7,272 bases of DNA, from assembly GCA_900765705.1 (NCBI GenBank), contig CAAFSR010000425.1, positions 1 to 7,272 of the forward strand, given 5' to 3'. A program made the translations under genes and the position numbers. Under the pieces are notes generated by a model. The model was not told the origin of the DNA. It did no database searches and saw nothing but the letters and a program-made list of their open reading frames with translations. Origin of the DNA: an uncultured Faecalibacterium sp. Lineage in GTDB: Bacteria > Bacillota > Clostridia > Oscillospirales > Ruminococcaceae. Positions 1-5,646 of the stretch are shown here, in pieces. How positions within the stretch are numbered: the first letter of the stretch is position 1; each line of letters starts with the position of its first letter.

Positions 1-5
1 AATAT

Positions 6-82
<77 letters not shown>

Positions 83-85
83 CCA

Positions 86-121
86 AGCAGGTTGAATTCT
101 ACGAATTCAACCTGCTTTTTT
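86..121 (+). terminator. Rho-independent terminator of the tRNA gene
   Basis: A perfect 14-bp stem (86-99 with 103-116) closes on a three-base loop and is followed by a T run to 121. It begins four bases after the tRNA CCA end, so it ends the tRNA transcript. Each arm contains GAATTC. Confidence 0.92.
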
Positions 122-140
122 GCGTTCTGATATTATACAC

Positions 141-186
141 AAAAAAGGGATACCGAAGCATCCGCAGATGCTCCGGTATCCCTTTT
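141..186 (-). terminator. Terminator after the GH2 gene, probably bidirectional
   Basis: Arms 143-162 and 167-186 pair as a 20-bp stem with a single A/C mismatch (156 against 173) and a CGCA loop. Read on the minus strand the hairpin begins 17 bases after the GH2 stop codon and ends in six T (146-141). The plus strand also has TTTT after the stem, so it can stop read-through from the tRNA side too. Confidence 0.9.
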
Positions 187-203
187 ATACGCTGTTTCAG
201 TGA

Positions 204-2444
204 TTACTTCTTGATCTTGATGAGCTGGGCGTTCAGGCTCTCGATAAAGCCTTCCGGCATGGTGGAGACCATGCCGGCCATGGCCTCGGGGGTCATCTTC
301 TTCATCATGGCCCACATGCCCTCGCCGGGCTTGATATCAAAGTTGCTGGCCAGCTTCACGGCCTTGGCAGCAATGGCAAAAGCTTCCTCGTTCTTGGCCA
401 GCTCTTCCAGACTGTCCTTGACGCTGTAGTAGCCCTCGGGGAACTCCATGGGGGCGGTCAGGTCCAGACTGCCCATCTGCTTGAACCAGTTAGCCACGCC
501 CTCCTGACGCTCGTTGAACTCCGGCAGGGTGTAGCAGGCGGGCTCGGTGTCCACCTTCTCCAGCGTGATGCTGTCCTTCACGGTGTCGGCCACGGCCATC
601 AGCACGTTGAAGCCCTCGTCCAGCGCCACATCGAACTTGAACACGCGGTGTGCGGTCTGGGTGCCCACTTCCTTACCGTTGCAGTACAGGGTCACGGTGT
701 CCTGATTGGAGTACACCTTCACCTCGGTGGTCTCGCCGGCGCGCTGGGCGTGGCGGCGGCCTGCGATGTGCACCATGGGGTCCTTTGCCCAGTAGGCCTG
801 ATAGACGTAGAAGCTGTCCTTGCGGGTCTTGCGGTCCATGGTGACCAGACCCTTGTTATTGCGGCCCTTCACGCCGCCCTCGCTGCGGGCAGCGCAGCCG
901 AAGTCGAACATATTCCAGACGTGGCTTGCCCAGATCCACGGACGGTCCTCAAAGGCCTGTGCCATGTACTCGTGGTACAGGGCCTGATACTCCTCAGAGT
1001 AGTCCTTGCACTGGGGGGTGTTGCTGTGCCAGTTGATAATGCCCTCGCAGCCGTACTCGGAGATGCCAAGGCAGATGTCCGGGTTTTCGGCGTGGAACTT
1101 GTCCAGCCACGGGCCGTTTTGCTCGATCTTGCCGCCGTACCAGCCAAAGTAGTGGTTGTAGCTCTCCACATCGGTAATGCGGTGCATGGGGCCGGTGGTG
1201 GGGGTCTGAGAAACGTGTGCGATGGTGGTCAGGCGGGTGGGGTCCAGCTCCTTGCACAGCTTCTGCAGGTCGTGGTGGCAGTCCACCAGCTCCTGACTGA
1301 TGCCGCCGATGAGGATCTCGTTGGAGATGCCCCAGAACAGAATGGAGGGGTGGTTGTAGTTCTGCACCACCAGCTCAGTCAGCTCGCGGCGGCAGTGCTC
1401 GTGGGCGCCCTTGCCGGACTTGAACACGCTGATGAAGGGGATCTCGGCCCAGACGGCAAAGCCCAGCTCGTCGCAGGCATTGTAGAAATCCTGACTGTGC
1501 TGGTAGTGGGCCAGACGGATGGTGTTGGCACCCAGCTCCTTGATGATCTGTGCGTCCTCGTAGTGGTCCTCCACGGTCAGGGCGTTGCCCTTGTAGAGCT
1601 TGTCCTGATGGCGGGAAACGCCGCGCAGCGGGGTGGCCTCGCCGTTGATGGCAAAGCCGCCGTCCGGGGTAACGGTGTAGCTGCGCACACCCACGTTGGC
1701 GTAGATCTCGTCGTAGGCCTCGTTGTTGCGCTGCAGGCGTGCCACCACGGTGTACAGGTTCGGCTCGTCCATGCTCCACAGCTCAGCGTCCGGCACATAG
1801 ATGGTAACAGCGGTGCTGTCGGCAGGGCGCACAGCGGAGGCTACCTCGCATCCGTAAGGGTCCTCGATGCTGTACATCACGGTAAAGCTGTCGTCGGGGT
1901 TGGTGACGAAGCTCTTGATCTCAAAGGTGGCGCCGCCGTCTGCGGTGGGCTTGGGGGTGACCATGATGCCGGGGCCGCCGTAGTAGTCCAGATCGAAGTG
2001 TGCGTTCGGCACGCTGATCAGGTTCACACCGCGGTACAGGCCGCCGTAGAAGGTAAAGTCCGCAGAGGCGGGGTACATGGAAGGGGTGTCCTCGTTGCTG
2101 ACCTCGATGGTCAGCTCGTTGTCGCCGTCACGGCACAGGTCGGTGATGTCGGCGCGGAAGATGGAGAAGCCGCCCTCGTGGGTGGTGGCAACGGTGCCGT
2201 TCACCTTTACGGTAGCATCCAAAGCGGCTGCCAGCACCTCCACATACACTCTGCCGCCGGCCAGCGGCTGCTCGGGCTTTTTAAAGGTGCGGCTGTACAC
2301 GCCGGTGGTGCGCAGGTAGCTGCCGTTGCCGTCCATGCCGTCAATGGCGTTCCAGGTGTGGGGCAGGGTAACAGCCTCAGCGGCGCGCTCGCCCTTGGGA
2401 AAGGTCAGGGTCCAGTTCTCGTTCAGGGAAATGATCTCTCGCAT
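204..2444 (-). CDS. Glycoside hydrolase family 2 enzyme, probable beta-glucuronidase (or beta-galactosidase), cytoplasmic
   Basis: A 746-residue retaining glycosidase that removes a terminal beta-linked sugar. Domains seen: N-terminal sugar-binding jelly roll (about 1-155), immunoglobulin-like domain (about 160-258), TIM barrel (about 262-555), a second beta-sandwich (about 560-630) and a helical tail (about 635-746). The GH2 signature RGVSRHQD lies at 274-281. The acid/base is E376 in WGISNE and the nucleophile E463 in GISEYG. W510 (HVWNMFDF) and N529-N-K531 followed by G align with the beta-glucuronidase W and N-x-K residues that hold the substrate carboxylate. The stretch between IPF (335-337) and the acid/base is short, so E. 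coli-type loop 1 is absent. There is no signal peptide. AGGAGA (2452-2457) supports this start. The symporter, AraC regulator and mannonate dehydrogenase nearby favour a glucuronidase. N-x-K-like sequences also occur in some GH2 galactosidases, so the substrate is inferred. The enzyme is longer than E. coli GUS (603 residues). Confidence 0.9.
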   Translation of the reverse strand: MREIISLNENWTLTFPKGERAAEAVTLPHTWNAIDGMDGNGSYLRTTGVYSRTFKKPEQPLAGGRVYVEVLAAALDATVKVNGTVATTHEGGFSIFRADITDLCRDGDNELTIEVSNEDTPSMYPASADFTFYGGLYRGVNLISVPNAHFDLDYYGGPGIMVTPKPTADGGATFEIKSFVTNPDDSFTVMYSIEDPYGCEVASAVRPADSTAVTIYVPDAELWSMDEPNLYTVVARLQRNNEAYDEIYANVGVRSYTVTPDGGFAINGEATPLRGVSRHQDKLYKGNALTVEDHYEDAQIIKELGANTIRLAHYQHSQDFYNACDELGFAVWAEIPFISVFKSGKGAHEHCRRELTELVVQNYNHPSILFWGISNEILIGGISQELVDCHHDLQKLCKELDPTRLTTIAHVSQTPTTGPMHRITDVESYNHYFGWYGGKIEQNGPWLDKFHAENPDICLGISEYGCEGIINWHSNTPQCKDYSEEYQALYHEYMAQAFEDRPWIWASHVWNMFDFGCAARSEGGVKGRNNKGLVTMDRKTRKDSFYVYQAYWAKDPMVHIAGRRHAQRAGETTEVKVYSNQDTVTLYCNGKEVGTQTAHRVFKFDVALDEGFNVLMAVADTVKDSITLEKVDTEPACYTLPEFNERQEGVANWFKQMGSLDLTAPMEFPEGYYSVKDSLEELAKNEEAFAIAAKAVKLASNFDIKPGEGMWAMMKKMTPEAMAGMVSTMPEGFIESLNAQLIKIKK

Positions 2445-2451
2445 GATTGAT

Positions 2452-2457
2452 TCTCCT
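2452..2457 (-). promoter_or_regulatory. Ribosome binding site of the GH2 gene
   Basis: Minus-strand AGGAGA sits seven bases before the ATG at 2442-2444. This fixes the start codon. Confidence 0.85.
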
Positions 2458-2517
2458 GTCTTATTTCTTGTTTTGTTTCTATCGTGATGGGTTTGGGTAT
2501 CTTCTTTTACTGGTGCT

Positions 2518-2526
2518 ATTCTAGCA
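2518..2526 (-). promoter_or_regulatory. Probable extended -10 promoter of the GH2 gene
   Basis: The minus strand reads TGCTAGAAT, an extended -10 with five of six TATAAT matches, about 75 bases before the GH2 start codon. No good -35 hexamer stands 16-18 bases upstream, which fits an activator-dependent promoter. The gene may therefore be transcribed on its own as well as by read-through from the regulator gene. Confidence 0.5.
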
Positions 2527-2538
2527 TGGAAAAGGCTG

Positions 2539-2552
2539 GAACAGATAGAACA
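2539..2552. repeat. Tandem GAACA half-sites upstream of the GH2 promoter
   Basis: GAACA occurs at 2539-2543 and 2548-2552, nine bases apart. The pair lies just upstream of the presumed -10 element, where an AraC-type activator would be expected to bind. A related AGAACA/TGTTCT pair flanks the palindrome before the regulator gene. Function is inferred only. Confidence 0.3.
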
Positions 2553-2577
2553 TTTTCATGCCGGAATCGTAGATTTT

Positions 2578-3789
2578 TTACTTTTTCCGGTTCTCCCGGC
2601 GGTAGCGGGTGGGCGTCATGCCGAAGGTACGCTTAAAAATTTTGGCAAAATAATTTACGTCCAGAATACCCATTTCCTCCGCTACCTCGGAGACGGAGCG
2701 GTCGGTGGTGGTCAGCAGCTGGGCGGCGCGCTTGACCCGCTGGGTGTTGATATAGTCGATCAGGGTGCTGCCGGTCTCCTGCTTGAACAAAGAGGACAGA
2801 TACGATGGGCTGATGTGGCACAGCGCCGCAAGGCTTTTCAGGGTGTGCGGCTCGGAGAGGTTCAGGTTGATGTGGTTGATCACCTTCTGCACCGTGGGGG
2901 AATAGCCCTTCAGGGAGTAGCGGCGGGCGTAGGCGCAGTAGTCCCGCACCATCTGCTGTGCCATGGCGTGGATATCCTCCACCGTGTCCAGCGCCTCGAT
3001 GCGGCGGGCGTAGCTGGAGGAGATCTTGTCCACATAAAAGGGGTGCACCGCGTTTTGCTCAATGGCTTTGCGCAGCAGGGTGTTCATAATGATGAACTGG
3101 CTCTTTTCCCGGTAGAGGGTGCCGATGAACCGGTCGCCCAGCGAAAAGCGGCTGTACTGGCGGATGCAGAGCATGGCGGCGGTCTCGTCACCCCGGGTCA
3201 CAGCCTCCAGCAGCTCGTTTTCGGTCTGGTAGCGCTGCTCGATCATGGCAACGGGGATATCCCGCTCAAAGGCAGGCTCGGTGAAATAGCGGGTGTCCGG
3301 CTGGAACATGAAGGGCAGAAACTCCTTCACGGTTTGGGTGCGCAGCTCCTGCTGCCCCATCAGCACGGAGACCACGGCGCAGATGGCGGCAACAAAATCG
3401 TCGCCGGAAAGGGTGTGGACGCCGTTGTAGTATTCCTGTACAGCTTCGTCCCCGGCTTTGCCAAGGTATTTCTGCGCCCAACGGCGGGAGCTTTCGCTGC
3501 GGGGGCCGTCCGTCCACGGGCCGATCATGAACGAGGTGTCCTTTTCGTCCGGTACGCGGAACAGGGCAAACTTCAGCTCAAAGGTGCCCTCGGCGATCAG
3601 CAGCGTCTGCTCCGGGGTGTGCTTCAGCAGGGTATAGCCGAACTCCTGCCAGTCAAATTCCGGGTCCAGCGCCTTGCGCAGACCATAATCGAAATTTTCC
3701 AGCCCTGCAAAGGGCGGGGCCACCCGGCAGGCGTGGATATTGTAAACAGCAGCAAGTTTGCCAAGCACCTGTAATGCATCTACGTTCAT
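2578..3789 (-). CDS. AraC-family transcriptional regulator
   Basis: A 403-residue DNA-binding regulator, probably controlling the flanking sugar genes. The last hundred residues hold the two AraC helix-turn-helix units: LKSLAALCHISPSYLSSLFK (317-336) and a second at about 365-397 with the family ending FGMTPTRYR. The middle part (about 183-300) matches in character the helical region of many clostridial AraC proteins: an ENELLEAV segment, NTLLRKAIEQNAVHPFYVDK at 236-255, then YCAYARRYSLKGYSPTVQKV. The first 180 residues would be the sensory part; I do not recognise a named domain or see a cupin signature. There are no membrane segments, so it senses an internal ligand. The start is preceded by a minus-strand AGGAAAGGAA (about 3797-3805). 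It lies between symporter and hydrolase genes on the same strand, with gaps of 151 and 133 bases. The ligand is unknown; a hexuronide or a breakdown intermediate is the natural guess. Confidence 0.93.
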   Translation of the reverse strand: MNVDALQVLGKLAAVYNIHACRVAPPFAGLENFDYGLRKALDPEFDWQEFGYTLLKHTPEQTLLIAEGTFELKFALFRVPDEKDTSFMIGPWTDGPRSESSRRWAQKYLGKAGDEAVQEYYNGVHTLSGDDFVAAICAVVSVLMGQQELRTQTVKEFLPFMFQPDTRYFTEPAFERDIPVAMIEQRYQTENELLEAVTRGDETAAMLCIRQYSRFSLGDRFIGTLYREKSQFIIMNTLLRKAIEQNAVHPFYVDKISSSYARRIEALDTVEDIHAMAQQMVRDYCAYARRYSLKGYSPTVQKVINHINLNLSEPHTLKSLAALCHISPSYLSSLFKQETGSTLIDYINTQRVKRAAQLLTTTDRSVSEVAEEMGILDVNYFAKIFKRTFGMTPTRYRRENRKK

Positions 3790-3827
3790 GGTCTGTTCCT
3801 TTCCTGTGCGGCGGTTCGTACAGGTTC

Positions 3828-3856
3828 AGTATACTGTCTTTTTCCGGCGAGAACAA
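3828..3856 (-). promoter_or_regulatory. Possible promoter of the AraC-type regulator gene
   Basis: Minus-strand TATACT (3833 down to 3828) is a good -10. Seventeen bases upstream stands TTGTTC (3856 down to 3851), which matches only the TTG of the -35 consensus. The predicted leader is about 30 bases. The -10 lies inside a perfect palindrome, CAGTATACTG (3827-3836), and the -35 overlaps one arm of the larger palindrome at 3850-3902, an arrangement suited to autoregulation. Confidence 0.5.
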
Positions 3857-3902
3857 GCACCCCACCGGGCACATTTCTGTGTTCCGGCAGAGTGCCTGTT
3901 CT
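3850..3902. repeat. 53-nt compound palindrome between symporter and regulator genes
   Basis: The outer arms AGAACAAGCAC (3850-3860) and GTGCCTGTTCT (3892-3902) pair at 10 of 11 positions. Inside, after symmetric four-base gaps, CCGG pairs with CCGG and CACA with TGTG around a TTTC loop. Neither strand has a T run after the stem, so it is not a standard intrinsic terminator. It may be an operator, or a structure that protects or ends the symporter mRNA. Confidence 0.55.
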
Positions 3903-3940
3903 TCGCAACTGAGGTAAATAGTAAGGAGGTGGAGAATGTC

Positions 3941-5341
3941 TTATTCGGTCTTGCCCTCACGGCGTGCAGCCAGCGTGGCAATGTTCTCTTCCACGCGGGT
4001 CTTGTTCAGCGGGTAGAGGAAGACCAGGATCAGTGCCAGCGCCACGAAGCCTGCAAAGGGGGCCAGACACGACAGATTGAAGATCTTGGAAGTGACGGCG
4101 GGATCGAAGGCGGTGGCCTCGGAGTAGCCGATCATGGTCAGCAGGCCGCCGATGAGGCCGGAGGAGATGGCCTGACCCAGCTTACGGGCGAAGGAGTAGA
4201 CGGAGTACACGGTGCCGTCCTCACGCACGCCGGTGCGCACCTCGGTATCATCGATAACGTCGGTGATCATAGCCCAGACCACGGTGTTGAAGTAGCCCAT
4301 GCTGATGGTGGCCACAGCGGCAAAGGCAACGTAGACGAAGGGGTTTGCCGGGCGCAGGAAGAAGCACAGCAGGTAAGCAGCAGCGCCCACGATGGCGCCG
4401 GCGGTAGCCAGCTCCTTTTTGCCGAACTTCTGAGAGAGCTTAACGGCGGTGGGTGCGCAGATGAGCAGGGTGCCTGTCATGCCCACCAGACTGGACAGAG
4501 ACTGTGCGGCAGCGCTGCCGTAGTAGTTGGGGTACACATAGCTGCTCATGCCGCTCATGGTCAGCTGAGAGAGCAGCAGCATCAGGGCTGCGGCGATGAT
4601 GCCCATCAGGGAGCGGTTGGTGGCGATGCTCTTGATCAGCTTGCCAAAGTCTACCTTCTCATTCTTGGTGGGCAGCTGCACGCGCTCCTGTACCATGTTG
4701 AAGCACAGCAGGTAGCAGAGGATGGCGCAAACGGAGAACACACCGGCGATGATGGTCATGCGGGAGCCGGAGAGCATGGTCTTGCCGTCCACGGTAACGT
4801 AGGCGATCATCGGGGTGCCCACGCCGATGACAAGGCTTGCAAGGCTGGAACCGATGGTGCGCCATGTGGACAGCTCGGCACGGTCCTTGGACTCCGGAGA
4901 AACGGCAGAAGCCATGGAGCCGTAGGGGATGTTGATGGAGGTGTAGAAGATGGAACCCCACAGGATGTAGGTGACAGCCAGCCATGCCACCTTGAAGCCG
5001 TAAGGCATACCGGCCAGACCGGACTGGAAGATCAGGAAGGAGGCAATGGCCACAGGGCCGCACATCCGCTTGAGCCACGGGCGGAACTTGCCATCCTTGG
5101 TGGGCTTGCAGCGGTCCACGATCTGACCCATGGTCACATCGGTAAAGGCGTCCACGATGCGGGCCGCCATCATCACGATGCCCACCACACCGGCGGAAAC
5201 GCCCATCACGTCGGTGTAGAACTTCATCAGGAACAGGGACGAGAGGATGAAGGTGAAGTCGTTGCCGAAGTCACCGAACATGTAGCCCAGCTTATCCTTC
5301 ATGCCGAAGGGACGCAGGGCACTCTTGTTTTCAGATGCCAT
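3941..5341 (-). CDS. GPH-family (MFS_2) sugar or hexuronide:cation symporter
   Basis: A 466-residue inner-membrane carrier of the glycoside-pentoside-hexuronide:cation symporter family (MelB, GusB, XynB relatives), expected to have twelve membrane helices and to bring glycosides in with H+ or Na+. Family marks seen: GYMFGDFGNDFTF at 19-31, the cation-site-like helix DAFTDVTMGQIVDR at 64-77, RPW at 87-89 on the first cytoplasmic loop, NIPYGSMASAVSP at 137-149 followed by DRAELSTWR, and MITDVIDDTEVRTG (358-371) with GTVYSVYSFARKLGQA after it. Length is typical for the family. The start is supported by AAGGAGA seven bases ahead. It is the first gene of the minus-strand group with the AraC regulator and GH2 hydrolase, so it most likely imports the substrate that the hydrolase cuts inside the cell. 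A glucuronide fits the neighbouring mannonate dehydrogenase; family membership alone does not decide the substrate. Confidence 0.93.
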   Translation of the reverse strand: MASENKSALRPFGMKDKLGYMFGDFGNDFTFILSSLFLMKFYTDVMGVSAGVVGIVMMAARIVDAFTDVTMGQIVDRCKPTKDGKFRPWLKRMCGPVAIASFLIFQSGLAGMPYGFKVAWLAVTYILWGSIFYTSINIPYGSMASAVSPESKDRAELSTWRTIGSSLASLVIGVGTPMIAYVTVDGKTMLSGSRMTIIAGVFSVCAILCYLLCFNMVQERVQLPTKNEKVDFGKLIKSIATNRSLMGIIAAALMLLLSQLTMSGMSSYVYPNYYGSAAAQSLSSLVGMTGTLLICAPTAVKLSQKFGKKELATAGAIVGAAAYLLCFFLRPANPFVYVAFAAVATISMGYFNTVVWAMITDVIDDTEVRTGVREDGTVYSVYSFARKLGQAISSGLIGGLLTMIGYSEATAFDPAVTSKIFNLSCLAPFAGFVALALILVFLYPLNKTRVEENIATLAARREGKTE

Positions 5342-5346
5342 AAAAA

Positions 5347-5353
5347 TCTCCTT
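5347..5353 (-). promoter_or_regulatory. Ribosome binding site of the symporter gene
   Basis: Minus-strand AAGGAGA stands five bases before the ATG at 5339-5341 and supports that start. Confidence 0.85.
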
Positions 5354-5371
5354 TTCTTCACTTCTTGTTTT

Positions 5372-5393
5372 GCCCCGCAGGCCGTGCAGGGGC
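5372..5393 (-). other. GC-rich hairpin in the symporter 5' leader
   Basis: GCCCC (5372-5376) pairs with GGGGC (5389-5393), and GCA (5377-5379) with TGC (5385-5387), around a GGCCG loop with one bulged A. No T run follows on either strand, so it is not a terminator. It would form in the symporter mRNA about 30 bases before the start codon. A role in mRNA stability or translation is possible but unproven. Confidence 0.4.
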
Positions 5394-5422
5394 TGAAGTC
5401 AGTATGTGTTTGTCATGCTTTT

Positions 5423-5428
5423 ATCATA
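5423..5428 (-). promoter_or_regulatory. Candidate -10 element of the symporter gene
   Basis: Minus-strand TATGAT (four of six consensus, including the key TA and final T) lies about 80 bases before the symporter start codon. There is no recognisable -35 at the usual distance. A copy of the TTTTGCCCCG repeat occupies that place, which suggests dependence on an activator. Weak evidence. Confidence 0.35.
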
Positions 5429-5601
5429 CTGTTTTTGCCCCGGAAGGGTTAGAAGATTTTCAAGGTAAAAACGGTCATTTTTGCGATTTTGCACGATTGC
5501 GTCTGCACGGCGTCCGGAAGATATCGTGCTTGTTGACCACGAAAAAGCGTAAAACATTCCCGTTTTATAATAAGAAAGTTCTAGCCCGGTGCGCCTTTTT
5601 T

Positions 5602-5610
5602 TGCTATACT
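5602..5610 (+). promoter_or_regulatory. Extended -10 promoter of the dehydrogenase gene
   Basis: TGCTATACT is an extended -10 (TG-n-TATACT, five of six consensus) about 37 bases before the ATG, giving a leader of roughly 30 bases. The expected -35 position (about 5582-5587) is poor, as is common for extended -10 promoters. Confidence 0.6.
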
Positions 5611-5635
5611 TTAGGCAACGGAACGCAACTGTAAC

Positions 5636-5641
5636 GGGAGG
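5636..5641 (+). promoter_or_regulatory. Ribosome binding site of the dehydrogenase gene
   Basis: GGGAGG with a five-base spacer to the ATG at 5647 decides the start codon. Confidence 0.85.
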
Positions 5642-5646
5642 ATGTT

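Larger units (their letters stand above)
5342..5646. other. Divergent regulatory region between symporter and dehydrogenase genes
   Basis: These 305 bases hold no convincing gene. They carry the ribosome binding sites and candidate promoters of both divergent genes, a GC-rich hairpin in the symporter leader, two copies of TTTTGCCCCG (5368-5377 and 5433-5442) and a CGATT repeat with a ten-base period (5484-5488, 5494-5498). The middle part is AT-rich compared with the coding DNA on either side. Confidence 0.7.

Noticed and set aside
86..116. GAATTC-containing inverted repeat as an attachment site or mobile-element end next to a tRNA gene
   Set aside because: It follows the tRNA end by four bases and is followed by a T run, which is what a tRNA terminator looks like. 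There is no integrase and no repeat of the tRNA 3' end in the window.
648..2450. Plus-strand open frame of 600 codons opposite the GH2 gene
   Set aside because: It is the mirror of a GC-rich gene: the product is a monotonous Val/Ala/Gly/His/Leu-rich chain with no domain. The minus strand carries clear GH2 catalytic motifs and a proper ribosome binding site.
2815..3774. Plus-strand open frame of 319 codons opposite the AraC gene
   Set aside because: No recognisable fold. The minus-strand frame has both AraC helix-turn-helix units.
3758..5452. Plus-strand open frame of 564 codons opposite the symporter gene
   Set aside because: Low-complexity, His/Gly/Ala-rich product with no membrane or domain pattern. 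The symporter on the other strand is unmistakable.
5365..5634. Possible 89-codon gene in the intergenic region before the dehydrogenase
   Set aside because: Starts at a TTG with no ribosome binding site, overlaps the symporter leader and the dehydrogenase promoter, and encodes a Cys/Phe-rich sequence with no family likeness.
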